Origin: Renibacterium sp043789415 | GTDB taxonomy: Bacteria; Actinomycetota; Actinomycetes; Actinomycetales; Micrococcaceae | DNA: 64,000 nt | Direction: 5' to 3' | Assembly: GCF_043789415.1 (NCBI RefSeq) | Contig: NZ_JBDLLW010000003.1 | Span: 186,001 to 250,000, forward strand | Shown: piece after piece, positions 16,295 to 26,120 of the stretch | Layout: each line of letters opens with the position of its first letter | Position numbering within the stretch: position 1 is the first letter of the stretch | Position numbers and translations under genes: made by a program | The notes under the pieces: generated by a model | Database searches by the model: none | Seen by the model: the letters and a program-made list of their open reading frames with translations, nothing else | Told to the model about the DNA's origin: nothing

Positions 16295-16672
16295 ATGTCC
16301 TTCACTAAGAGCTTTTTCGCGGCATCGCTAATAGCGGTGGCAGGCAGCGCATTATTGGCAGCCCCCGCCCAGGCAGCGACCCCGCTGCCCCCCTACACCT
16401 TTGTCTGTACTGATTCGGCAGGGGTCGCCCAGGACTGGAACGGACTCGACCCCTATAGCTGCGTTGGCTGGCTTGATGTCTATGACGCCAATGGACAGCA
16501 TGTGGTGCACGTCAAAGATGGCGCTAAGTCCGATGAGCCCGTTGATTGCACACTGGGTCATTCCGACGAGATCATTTCGATCTATACCCCCACCGAAACG
16601 ATCGGCTACGGTCTAGCCGCTTATATCTGGGACGATTCCTGGATCGTTGGGACTAACTGCCTGGCAACCTGA
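16295..16672 (+). CDS. Small secreted cysteine-containing protein (second of a tandem pair)
   Basis: 125 residues, with a signal peptide ending ...AAPAQA. The mature part aligns with the upstream gene over its whole length, sharing DWNGLDPYSCVGWLDV, DANG, VHVKDGA and four cysteines at equivalent positions (CTD, SCVG, DCTL, TNC). The two are 79 bases apart. The central region between the second and third Cys differs most. The function is unknown. Confidence 0.75.
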   Translation: MSFTKSFFAASLIAVAGSALLAAPAQAATPLPPYTFVCTDSAGVAQDWNGLDPYSCVGWLDVYDANGQHVVHVKDGAKSDEPVDCTLGHSDEIISIYTPTETIGYGLAAYIWDDSWIVGTNCLAT

Positions 16673-16679
16673 GCTTGGT

Positions 16680-17870
16680 TTAGCTCTCTCCGGCGGCTTT
16701 CCGCTCGCCGGAGGCTGATTCATCTGAGGCTGATCCGCCCCCGGGCGGGTCAGCCTGCTCTCTTGGCTGCACCGCTGGGTCCTGCTCCCACCCCCGAGCG
16801 GCGATGTATCGCACTGCGGAATTCGTGACGGCGAGCACCGGAACCGCGAACAGCGCACCCGGAATGCCCGCCAGGAATGAACCTGCAGCCACCGCGAGAA
16901 TGACCGCTACCGGGTGCAGGGATACCGCTTTGCCCATGATCAGAGGCTGCAAAACATGACTTTCCAGTTGCTGCACCGCGAGCACGATGATCAACATGAT
17001 GAGCGCATTGACCGGGCCGTTCGCCACCAGAGCGAGCAGCACCGCGATAGCGCCGGTGACTAAGGCACCGATAATGGGGATGAAGGAGCCCAGGAAGACC
17101 AGGACGCCCAAGGGCAGGGCCAGCGGTACTTGCAGGATGGCGGCGCCGACGCCGATGCCGACGGCGTCCACAAAAGCCACGAAGACCTGCACTCGAACGT
17201 AGCTGACCAAGGAGGTCCAGCCCTTGCGTCCGGCTCCGTTAGTCGCCGGGCGCGCGATCCGGGGCATCAGACCAACCAAGAAGAGCCAGATCCGCTCCCC
17301 TTCCAGCAGGAAGAAGATCAGGATGAACAGCGACAGAATGAGCCCTGTGCCGAAATGGCCGGCCGTGCTGCCGAAGGAGAGAGCACCGCTCAGGATGCTG
17401 TCGCTATTGCCCTCCAAGGCCTTTGCGCCCTGTTGAAGATAGCCATCGATCTGATGAGCGGAGAGGTGCAGCGGCCCATCGGAGAGCCACTTCTGAACTC
17501 GCTGCACGCCTTCCAGGGCTTGGCTCCAGAGATCGTGGAAGCCGAGCGCCAGCTGCCTGCCAACCAAGGCGAGGGCGCCGAGGACCACCACGATCATCCC
17601 GACTTCGGTGATTGCCACGGCCAGGCCCTTGGGTACTCTTCGCTTCACTAGCCAGCGCACCACCGGCATCAACAGGCCGGCGAGCAGCGCGGCCACCATC
17701 ACCGGGATGATCAAGAAGCTGACGAATCGCAAAAGCCAGATGATAGCCCCAGCAACCAGCAGAATGACACCGAGTCGCCAGGCCCACTCGGAACCGATCT
17801 TCAAAGCGAAAGGAATCGCCTGCGGGGCCGGCTGATTTCTGCGAGTCTGGGGGGTTTCGTGGTCTGCCAT
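16680..17870 (-). CDS. AI-2E family transporter (YdiK/PerM-like) membrane protein
   Basis: 396 residues with about eight hydrophobic helices. The family core is visible in VLVFLGSFIPIIGALVTGAIAVLLAL and in the C-terminal region HVLQPLIMGKAVSLHPVAVILAV. A Pro/Ser/Glu-rich tail follows. The family is broad: some members are linked to autoinducer-2 export and others to ion antiport, so the substrate is not stated. It ends 7 bases from the convergent secreted-protein gene. Confidence 0.88.
   Translation of the reverse strand: MADHETPQTRRNQPAPQAIPFALKIGSEWAWRLGVILLVAGAIIWLLRFVSFLIIPVMVAALLAGLLMPVVRWLVKRRVPKGLAVAITEVGMIVVVLGALALVGRQLALGFHDLWSQALEGVQRVQKWLSDGPLHLSAHQIDGYLQQGAKALEGNSDSILSGALSFGSTAGHFGTGLILSLFILIFFLLEGERIWLFLVGLMPRIARPATNGAGRKGWTSLVSYVRVQVFVAFVDAVGIGVGAAILQVPLALPLGVLVFLGSFIPIIGALVTGAIAVLLALVANGPVNALIMLIIVLAVQQLESHVLQPLIMGKAVSLHPVAVILAVAAGSFLAGIPGALFAVPVLAVTNSAVRYIAARGWEQDPAVQPREQADPPGGGSASDESASGERKAAGES
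16688..16713. terminator. Stem-loop at the convergent gene ends
   Basis: An 8-bp perfect stem (CTCCGGCG/CGCCGGAG) has a 10-base loop. It lies inside the last codons of the AI-2E gene and just past the secreted-protein gene. It could serve as a terminator for the plus-strand transcript, but no T-run follows. Confidence 0.4.
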
Positions 17871-17957
17871 GCCTCAATCCTTGCCTACTCCACCGTGAAA
17901 ACGAAGTAGCGTGCCCCGGCAGTTCATCTGACAGTCCACTAGTGCAAGAATGAGGAT

Positions 17958-19058
17958 ATGGCAGCAGAATCCCTCCCCAGCTATCTCGTTCGTCCTGACT
18001 GGTACGGCGACGGCGCCCCTGATCCGCTGGCCGCCACCGGGCAGGGCTTGCGCTGGGGAGTGGTGTCCACCGGCGCAATCGCCACCAAGGTGACGAGTGA
18101 TCTTGATCTTTTAGAAGATTCCTTGGTGCACGCCGTTTCCTCCAGGACCGAGGCGAGTGCAGCTGAATTTGCCCGAAAATTCGGCATTCCCAACCATTAT
18201 TTCGATCAGGACGGCGTCACCGGCTACCAGCGGATGTTCGACGATCCGCTGGTGGACGTGGTCTATATCGGCACTCCGCACGCCCAGCACTTCGAAATTG
18301 CCAAGGCAGCTCTGGAGTCCGGCAAGCACGTGCTCTGCGAGAAGTCGCTCACCATCAACGCCAGGGAAGCCGAGGAGCTGATCGAGCTGGCCCGCTCGAG
18401 CGGGCTGTTCCTGATGGAGGCGATGTGGGCGCGCTTCACTCCCGGCGTGCAGCGCGGTGCGCAGCTTGTGGTCAGCGGAGTGCTGGGAGAGATCCGCTGG
18501 GTACGCGCTGATCTGGGCTTCCCGGCACCACAGGACCCGCACTTGCGCATCTGGGCGCCAGAAGCGGGCGGTGGAGCGTTATTGGATCTTACTGTCTACC
18601 CGCTGCTCTGGGCCTGGGTGGCGCTGGGCACTCCCGAATCCGTGCAGGCTGCCGGAACCCTGACAGATTTCGGGGTGGACGCACAGAATGCGATCACCCT
18701 GGACTATCGGCGTGGAGCACAAGCCCAGTTGCTGAGTTCTTTAGTGGCTCAAGGGCCTCGGCAAGCCGATATCGCCGGGGCTGAAGGCACCATGAGCACC
18801 GTGGGGTCGATCAACAACCCAGCTGGTCTGGCGATTCGCTATGGCTGGAACGGCAGCGGCTGGGACCAGGATCGGGTGGAGAACTTCAGCCCGGTGGGCA
18901 GCGGTTACACCTATCAATTCCGTGAAGTGACCCGCTGCATTCAGCAGGGCCTGCAAGAGAGCCCTACGATGCCCTGGCAGGATTCCCTCGACGTCATGAG
19001 GCTTTTCGACGGCGTCCGGGCGCAGCTAGGGGTCAGTTATCCCAATGACCGGCGGTAG
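17958..19058 (+). CDS. Gfo/Idh/MocA family oxidoreductase
   Basis: 366 residues. An NAD(P)-binding domain (GVVSTGAIATKV near 30-41, then VHAVSSR) is followed by VYIGTPHAQHFEIAKAALESGKHVLCEKSLTINAREAEELI, with the catalytic-lysine motif CEK, and a C-terminal substrate domain (APEAGGGALLDLTVYPL). It resembles glucose-fructose oxidoreductase and dihydrodiol-dehydrogenase-like members. A sugar-like substrate is likely but not identified. It is a single gene with GAGGAT before the ATG, divergent from the AI-2E gene. Confidence 0.88.
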   Translation: MAAESLPSYLVRPDWYGDGAPDPLAATGQGLRWGVVSTGAIATKVTSDLDLLEDSLVHAVSSRTEASAAEFARKFGIPNHYFDQDGVTGYQRMFDDPLVDVVYIGTPHAQHFEIAKAALESGKHVLCEKSLTINAREAEELIELARSSGLFLMEAMWARFTPGVQRGAQLVVSGVLGEIRWVRADLGFPAPQDPHLRIWAPEAGGGALLDLTVYPLLWAWVALGTPESVQAAGTLTDFGVDAQNAITLDYRRGAQAQLLSSLVAQGPRQADIAGAEGTMSTVGSINNPAGLAIRYGWNGSGWDQDRVENFSPVGSGYTYQFREVTRCIQQGLQESPTMPWQDSLDVMRLFDGVRAQLGVSYPNDRR

Positions 19059-19095
19059 AGAGCGAGAGCATCTCTCGGGAAAACTACCACCGGTC
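19047..19095. terminator. Bidirectional stem-loop between convergent genes
   Basis: The outer 12-bp stem (19047-19058 with 19084-19095, one mismatch) encloses an inner 6-bp stem (19063-19068 with 19072-19077). The left arm includes the stop codon of the Gfo/Idh gene. The neighbouring genes converge on it. Confidence 0.6.
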
Positions 19096-19109
19096 ATTCA
19101 GAGAGCTCT

Positions 19110-19364
19110 TTAGGTCTGGCGGTACAGCACGTACCACTTGTAGATATCGCTCCAGGTACACGGCTGAACGATCACGGCGTCGTACTTCTTCAGCTCGTAA
19201 AGGCGTGAATTGCACTCCGGCACCGTCGGGTAATAGCTCATTTCGATCTCGCCCAGCACATTGGGTGACGCTGGGACGGCCTGAGCAGGAGTGGCCAAGC
19301 CGAGTGAACCGATGCCGATTCCCAGGGCAAGCGCTGCCGAGGCTATTGCTTTTTGATTTCTCAT
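19110..19364 (-). CDS. Small secreted protein, unknown function
   Basis: 84 residues from ATG at 19364, chosen because GAGGGA lies 2-3 bases upstream. A signal peptide (MRNQKAIASAALALGIGIGS ... ending ATPAQA) precedes about 52 mature residues with two cysteines (PECNS and QPCTW), which probably form one disulfide. The mature part is Tyr/Trp rich. It is one of three small secreted proteins within 4 kb, but it shows no clear sequence match to the tandem pair. Confidence 0.65.
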   Translation of the reverse strand: MRNQKAIASAALALGIGIGSLGLATPAQAVPASPNVLGEIEMSYYPTVPECNSRLYELKKYDAVIVQPCTWSDIYKWYVLYRQT

Positions 19365-19410
19365 TTCCCTCAACTCAATCAGTAGGACCTGTGGGCGTTG
19401 CCCCACAGGC

Positions 19411-20124
19411 TTAGGCTACGCCCAAATAGGCTTCTTTAATCGCCGGATTCGCCAGCAGTTCCTTTCCGGTACCGCTGTGCGTGATCTCTCCGGTTTCCAG
19501 CACGAACGCCCGGTGGGCCCTAGCCAGGGCCTGATTGGCGTTCTGCTCAACCAGCAGGATTGTGGTGCCCTGCTTGTTGATCTCGGTGATGATGGTGAAG
19601 ATCTGCCGGATGAACTGCGGAGCCAAGCCCATGGAGGGCTCGTCGAGCAGCAGCAGCTTCGGATTCGACATCAGCGCCCGGCCGATCGCCAGCATCTGCT
19701 GCTCGCCACCGGACATGGTGCCGCCGAACTGCTTCTGGCGTTCCTTGAGCCGCGGAAAGAGGTCGAAGACGCGCTCCAGATCCTGCGCCAGACCGCTTTT
19801 GTCCGACCGCCCAAAAGCTCCCATGTCCAGGTTCTCCATCACGGTCATCCCCGGGAAGATTCCCCGCCCTTCGGGAGCCTGAGAGATCCCTCGCACCACC
19901 CGGATATGGGGTTTGACCTTGGTGATCTCCTGCCCTTCGAAGGTGATGGACCCAGCACTCGGGCTGAGCAATCCCGAGATAGTCTTCATCGTGGTGGTCT
20001 TGCCCGCACCATTAGCCCCGATGAGTGAGACGATCTCGCCTTCTTCGACGCCGAAGGACATACCCCTGATGGCCTGAATCCGGCCATAGTGCACATCGAC
20101 GTTCTTCAACTCAAGCAATGTCAT
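19411..20124 (-). CDS. livF: Branched-chain amino acid ABC transporter, ATP-binding protein LivF
   Basis: 237 residues. Walker A is GANGAGKTT, the signature is MSGGEQQMLAIGRALMSNP, and Walker B is LLLLDEPSMGLAP, all as in LivF. The ATG at 20124 overlaps the livG stop by 14 bases; the open frame extends further but that part lies in livG. It is the last gene of livHMGF and couples ATP hydrolysis to uptake of Leu/Ile/Val or related substrates. Confidence 0.95.
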   Translation of the reverse strand: MTLLELKNVDVHYGRIQAIRGMSFGVEEGEIVSLIGANGAGKTTTMKTISGLLSPSAGSITFEGQEITKVKPHIRVVRGISQAPEGRGIFPGMTVMENLDMGAFGRSDKSGLAQDLERVFDLFPRLKERQKQFGGTMSGGEQQMLAIGRALMSNPKLLLLDEPSMGLAPQFIRQIFTIITEINKQGTTILLVEQNANQALARAHRAFVLETGEITHSGTGKELLANPAIKEAYLGVA

Positions 20125-20985
20125 CTTCGGGAACCCCCAGATAGGCCGCAATAACTTTGGGATCTTCGCGAATCTCATGAGGCAGGCCGTCGGCGATCTT
20201 CTTGCCGAATTCCAGCACCACGATTCGATCGGTGACCCCCATCACGAGTTTCATATCGTGCTCGATCAAGAGCACCGTATACCCGTCATCGCGAATCGTG
20301 CGGATGAGCTCCATCAGCTCTTCCTTTTCCGCCGGATTGAAGCCGGCGGCCGGTTCATCGAGGCAGAGCACCTTCGGATCGGTGGCCAGCGCTCGGGCGA
20401 TTTCCAACCGACGCTGGTAGCCGTAGGGAAGGTTCTTCGCCAGGGTCTCCCCGTGATCTGCGATGCCGACGAACTCCAGCAGCGCGATCCCACGCTCGAT
20501 GGCGCTCTTCTCTTCGCGGACGTGCCTGGGCAATCGGAGCAAAGCGCCGAGCACACTGGTGCGATGCCTCGCGTCCAGCCCCACGACCACGTTTTCGAGA
20601 GCGGTCATCTCACGGAACAAGCGAATGTTCTGGAAGGTCCTGGACAACCCGATCTGGGTGATCTTGTGCCGCTGCATTCCGCCGATCGACTGCCCTTCAA
20701 GCAGCACTTTGCCACTCGTGGGTTTGTAGACACCGGTCATCGCATTGAAGCACGTGGTCTTGCCCGCACCGTTCGGCCCGATCAAACCGAGGATCTCGCC
20801 CCGCTTGATATTGAAGGACACATCGTCAAGCGCAGTCAGACCGCCGAACTTCACCGTGAGGTTCTTCACCTCGATCAGGTTGTCCCCCACCTGAACCTTG
20901 TAGTCCCGGTTGGGAGCGGCTTTCTGAGCCACTTGGAGATCAATGCCCTGAGCTGCCAGTGCGGCTTCATCCACTGAATCCGTGC

Positions 20986-20989
<4 letters not shown>
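20111..20989 (-). CDS. livG: Branched-chain amino acid ABC transporter, ATP-binding protein LivG
   Basis: 292 residues, longer than the ~255 of E. coli LivG because of a ~35-residue N-terminal extension. It has GPNGAGKTTCFNAMTGVY, the LivG-typical GLSRTFQNIRLFREMTALENV, and LCLDEPAAGFNPAEKEEL. Its ATG overlaps the livM stop (ATGA). It is the second ATPase of the heterodimeric nucleotide-binding pair. Confidence 0.95.
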
Positions 20990-22103
<1,114 letters not shown>

Positions 22104-22107
<4 letters not shown>

Positions 22108-23123
22108 GCTTTACTCCTCGCCAGCGATGTACCCAGGATGCCTTCCGGCCGCACCAGAAGCACCAGGACCAGCACCACGAAAGCGACCACGTCGGTCCAT
22201 TGTGAGTTGCCGAGCAGGATCTGCCCGTAGTTGCCGATCACGCCGAGCAGCAGGCCGCCGAGCAAGGCTCCGCGTACATTGCCGATGCCGCCGAGCACCG
22301 CAGCAGCAAAGGCTTTGATACCCAGCACGAAACCGCCGTTGTACTGCACGCCGGAGGGAATCTTCATCACGTAGAACAAGGCGGCGGCACCCGCCAGCAC
22401 GCCACCGATCACGAAGGTCGTGACGATGATGCGCTCTTTATTGACCCCCATCAGGGTCGCGGTGTCCGGGTCCTGTGCGACCGCCCGGATCCCGCGGCCG
22501 GTGCGCGATCTGCGGATGAACTGGTCGACCACGATCATCATGATCACCGCGGCGATCACGATGACGAGTTGCTGCGAATCGATGATGGTGCCGAAGACGT
22601 CGAACACCGGCGTCGGCTTGAACATGATGACAGCAGGCTCGGGATTCGGCCCCCGCCAGATAAAGAACAGATACTGGATGACGAAGGAAGCACCGATCGC
22701 GGTGATCAGGAAGACCAGTCGCGGTGCGTTCTTTTTCCGGAGCGGTCGATAGGCCAGTCTCTCCAGCAGGAAAGCCGTCAAGGCGGATGCGGCCATACCG
22801 ACCAGCATGGCGAGCAGCAGGTTGAGGATGATCGACCAGATGTCGAGGTTCGGAGCCGAGGGTCCGAAGCCGAGCCCGGCGAGGGTGAAGACCACCCCGT
22901 AACAACCGACGATGAAGACCTCAGAGTGGGCAAAGTTAATCAGGTTCAGCACACCGTAGACCAGGGTGTATCCAAGGGCTACGAGTGCGTAAATAGCGCC
23001 GAAGGTGAGGCCGTCAAAGGTGGCACTCCAGAAGTTCTGCGCGAATGAATTGACGTCGAAGGTGATCCATTCACCGTCGGCTGGCACCAGTTGTGGCACA
23101 GCATGAATAAGGGTAGCGAGCAT
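22104..23123 (-). CDS. livH: Branched-chain amino acid ABC transporter, permease LivH
   Basis: 339 residues. LivH motifs are GLTFGAIYALVALGYTLVYG, LINFAHSEVF, RTGRGIRAVAQDPDTATLMGV (EAA loop) and GIKAFAAAVLGGIGNVRGALL. It is the first gene after the intra-operon terminator, with AGGAC before the ATG. It pairs with LivM to form the channel. Confidence 0.95.
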
Positions 23124-23159
23124 ATTTTGTCCTGGCTCTCAGGGGAAGACTGATCAAAA

Positions 23160-23197
23160 ATATGCTGTGGGGTCCGGCTGCGGACCCCACAGCATAT
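23160..23197 (-). terminator. Strong intrinsic terminator between livJ and livH
   Basis: A perfect 17-bp stem (23160-23176 with 23181-23197), a 4-base loop, then TTTTTGATC on the minus strand. It lies in the 87-base gap inside the liv operon. Confidence 0.9.
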
Positions 23198-23210
23198 CTG
23201 CACGGGGTAT

Positions 23211-24443
23211 TTACTTATCGATCGGGCCGATCGGCACGATCTTCCCGTTCTCTACCTTGTAGCCATAGACAGTGGGGGCCTGCAGCTCGCCCTTGTCGTC
23301 CCACTTGTAGTGCTTGCTCAAGCCGTCCTTATCGTAGCTCTTCACCCAAGCCAGCAGATCAGCGCGGTTCTGCTTACCGGCGTCGATACCGGCCAGCAGC
23401 ACGGTGGCGGCATCGTAGCCTTCGATCGAGTAGGTGCCCGGCTCAGCGTTGGTGAGCTTCTTGTATTCGCTCTGGAAGCTCGGGATCAGCTCGCCCGGGA
23501 TGCAGGGGCAGGTGAAGTAGGCATTCGAGGAAGCATCCCCGGCGCCCTTGATGAACTGATCGTCCTTGACCCCATCGGGGCCGACGAACGTTCCGGTGTA
23601 GCCCTTGCCCACCAGCTGCTGATCGAAAGGAGCGCCTTCGGCGTAGTAACCGGCGTAGAACACCGCATCAGCCTTGGCATTGATGATCTTCGAGATCACC
23701 GCTGAGAAGTCCTTCTGACCCGTGGTCACCTTGTCCGAGCCCGCCAGCACATCGCTGCTGAGCGCCGCGGTGGTGGAGGTGCCCAGGCCAATGCCGTAAT
23801 CGGAGTCGTCCTGCACCACGTAGACCTTCTTGGCACCGAGCTTGCCGGTCAGGAAGTTGGCTGCGGCCGGCCCCTGCACGGAGTCGTTACCCAGACCGCG
23901 GAAGAAGGTCTTCCAGCCGTTCTGGGTCAGCGCCGGGTTGGTCGCGGACGGGGTGATGTGCACCAGGCCCTTTTCGTCGAAGATGGTTCCGGTGGCCTTC
24001 GATTCCCCCGAGAAGGCCAGACCGACGGCACCGATGATGCTGGCGTCGGAGACCATCTGGGTCACCGGGCCGGTGGCCTTGTTGGGATCGCCTTCGGTAT
24101 CGAACTTCTTGAACTGCACCTGGCAACCGGGGTTGGCTTCGTTGTGCTGATTGATCGCCAGCTGCACCCCGTTGTAGATGTTGATGCCCAGCTGTGCGTT
24201 ACCGCCGGTCTCGGCTCCCCCGAAAGCCAACGTCGTCGTTGACGGGCAGCTGGCCTTGCCATCGCCCTTCGGCAGTACCGCGTCCTTCGGGACATCCACG
24301 GAGGTGACGGCGGGGATGTTCACGCCGTTGCCGCTCGATGCGGAGTTGCTTCCCCCGGTGCTGGCCTGATTGGCGCAGGAGGTGATGAGCAAACCGGCGG
24401 TGGCTGCAATGGCCAGGCCAGCAAGCATTTTCTTGCGATACAT
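23211..24443 (-). CDS. livJ: Branched-chain amino acid ABC transporter, substrate-binding lipoprotein
   Basis: 410 residues from ATG at 24443, preceded by GGAAGGG. The lipobox LLITSC is near residue 20-25. A Ser/Gly/Asn linker leads into a type I periplasmic-binding fold (LGINIYNGVQLAINQHNEANPGCQVQFKKFDTEGDP is the classic Leu/Ile/Val-binding region). It captures the substrate for LivHMGF. It is separated from livH by a strong terminator, so it is probably made in excess over the membrane components. Confidence 0.93.
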   Translation of the reverse strand: MYRKKMLAGLAIAATAGLLITSCANQASTGGSNSASSGNGVNIPAVTSVDVPKDAVLPKGDGKASCPSTTTLAFGGAETGGNAQLGINIYNGVQLAINQHNEANPGCQVQFKKFDTEGDPNKATGPVTQMVSDASIIGAVGLAFSGESKATGTIFDEKGLVHITPSATNPALTQNGWKTFFRGLGNDSVQGPAAANFLTGKLGAKKVYVVQDDSDYGIGLGTSTTAALSSDVLAGSDKVTTGQKDFSAVISKIINAKADAVFYAGYYAEGAPFDQQLVGKGYTGTFVGPDGVKDDQFIKGAGDASSNAYFTCPCIPGELIPSFQSEYKKLTNAEPGTYSIEGYDAATVLLAGIDAGKQNRADLLAWVKSYDKDGLSKHYKWDDKGELQAPTVYGYKVENGKIVPIGPIDK

Positions 24444-24581
24444 AGATATCCCTTCCAACAGTGGTCAGCACAGGGCGTGCGAGTGTGCCCTGCATCAGAC
24501 CGAATATGTTTTCTGACATTACAGCCAATTTCGTGGTTTTGGACACACTTTGTGGCAAAGATCAGATAACAAGTATGGGTC

Positions 24582-24598
24582 CATTGTGTTACACAATG
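24582..24598. promoter_or_regulatory. 17-bp palindrome upstream of livJ
   Basis: CATTGTGT-T-ACACAATG is a perfect 8-1-8 palindrome about 140 bases upstream of the livJ start. It looks like a regulator-binding site with TGTG/CACA half-sites. The regulator is not identifiable from the window. Confidence 0.5.
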
Positions 24599-24674
24599 TG
24601 AGTCGAATCACAGTATAGTCCGGTATTCCGCTCAGCAAAAACACAGAAACTGTTAAGGCCTTACATCAAAGTTA

Positions 24675-24716
24675 AATAAAAGAGCGCCCCTTCCGCAGAA
24701 GGGGCGCTCTTTTATT
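24675..24716. terminator. Terminator after icd
   Basis: A perfect 19-bp stem (24675-24693 with 24698-24716) with a 4-base loop, GC-rich in the middle and with A and T runs at the base, so it can act in both directions. It lies 7 bases past the icd stop. Confidence 0.9.
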
Positions 24717-24722
24717 GAGGTC

Positions 24723-25952
24723 TTAGCCAGCCAAGCGCGCTGAGAGGTTTTCATCCAGTGCGGCCAGGAAATCCTCGGTGGTCAGGAAGGCCTGATCCGA
24801 GCTGACCAGAAGAGCGAGATCCTTGGTCATCTTGCCGGATTCCACGGTCTTGATCACCACGTCCTCCAAGGTTTCCGCGAACTGCACGACCTCGGGGGTG
24901 TTATCGATCTTGCCACGGTGCATCAGGCCACGGGTCCAGGCGAAGATCGAGGCGATCGGGTTGGTCGAGGTGGGCTTGCCCTGCTGGTGCTGGCGGTAGT
25001 GACGGGTCACCGTGCCGTGTGCCGCCTCAGCCTCGACGGTCTTGCCGTCCGGGGTCATCAGCACTGAGGTCATCAGGCCGAGCGAGCCGAAGCCCTGCGC
25101 CACGGTATCGGACTGCACATCGCCGTCGTAGTTCTTACAAGCCCAGACGTAGCCGCCCTCCCACTTCATCGCGGAGGCCACCATGTCGTCGATCAGGCGA
25201 TGCTCGTAGGTCAGGCCAGCGGCATCGAACTGCTCTTTGAACTCGTTGTCGAAGACCTCCTGGAAGAGATCCTTGAACTGGCCGTCGTAGGCCTTCAGGA
25301 TGGTGTTCTTGGTCGAAAGATAGACCGGGTAATTGCGCTGCAGACCATAGGCGAAGCTGGCCCGAGCGAAATCCTTGATCGAGTCATTGAAGTTGTACAT
25401 CCCCATCGCGACGCCGCCCTCTTCAGGGTAGGTGACGACTTCCTGCTTGATCTCTTCGCCGCCGTCGGAGGGGGTGAAGGTCAGCGTCAGAGTGCCGGGG
25501 CCGGGGACCTTGAAGTTGGTGGCCCGGTACTGGTCACCGAAGGCGTGACGGCCGATGATGATCGGCTTGTTCCAGCCCGGCACCAGCCGAGGGATATTGG
25601 AGATGATGATCGGCTCGCGGAAGACCACGCCGCCGAGGATGTTGCGGATGGTGCCGTTCGGCGAGACCCACATCTTCTTCAGGCCGAATTCCTCGACCCG
25701 GGCCTCGTCCGGAGTGATGGTGGCGCACTTGACGCCGACGTGATGCTCTTTGATCGCATTCGCGGCGTCGATGGTCACCTGATCGTCGGTGGCATCACGG
25801 TTCTGAATGGAGAGATCGTAGTAGCGCAGGTCGATGTCGAGGTAGGGGTGGATCAGACGATCCTTGATGAACTGCCAGATGATCCGGGTCATCTCGTCGC
25901 CGTCGAGCTCAACGACGGGGCCCACTACCTTGATTTTGGATACTTCAGCCAC
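24723..25952 (-). CDS. icd: NADP-dependent isocitrate dehydrogenase
   Basis: 409 residues, the homodimeric type shared with eukaryotes rather than the monomeric 80-kDa enzyme. Segments are VVELDGDEMTRIIW, the substrate-binding SPNGTIRNILGG, RHAFGDQYRA, and EAAHGTVTRHYRQHQQGKPTSTNPIASIFAW. It oxidises isocitrate to 2-oxoglutarate in the TCA cycle. The start is GTG at 25952 with AAGGAG upstream. Confidence 0.96.
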   Translation of the reverse strand: MAEVSKIKVVGPVVELDGDEMTRIIWQFIKDRLIHPYLDIDLRYYDLSIQNRDATDDQVTIDAANAIKEHHVGVKCATITPDEARVEEFGLKKMWVSPNGTIRNILGGVVFREPIIISNIPRLVPGWNKPIIIGRHAFGDQYRATNFKVPGPGTLTLTFTPSDGGEEIKQEVVTYPEEGGVAMGMYNFNDSIKDFARASFAYGLQRNYPVYLSTKNTILKAYDGQFKDLFQEVFDNEFKEQFDAAGLTYEHRLIDDMVASAMKWEGGYVWACKNYDGDVQSDTVAQGFGSLGLMTSVLMTPDGKTVEAEAAHGTVTRHYRQHQQGKPTSTNPIASIFAWTRGLMHRGKIDNTPEVVQFAETLEDVVIKTVESGKMTKDLALLVSSDQAFLTTEDFLAALDENLSARLAG

Positions 25953-26023
25953 TGCAGATCTCCTTGAAAGGCTTGGTGAATTGTCTTCGAAATTCTGCTT
26001 CTAACTATGCCATGTGTGTGGTA

Positions 26024-26050
26024 CTGGGGTTAAATCCGCCCTTACCCCAG
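26024..26050 (-). terminator. Stem-loop between the aldo/keto reductase gene and icd
   Basis: CTGGGGTTAA (26024-26033) pairs with TTACCCCAG (26042-26050) with one bulged base. No T-run follows. It is a possible weak terminator of the aldo/keto reductase transcript. Confidence 0.35.
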
Positions 26051-26120
26051 CTGGCCTCGACAAAGCCAGCCTTCCACTGAAGCGAATACAGGCTTTGGTG
26101 GGCGGCAGAAGACCTCCGGC

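Noticed and set aside
16680..17870. AI-2E gene as evidence for quorum sensing
   Set aside because: The family is functionally mixed and no luxS or lsr-type genes are nearby.
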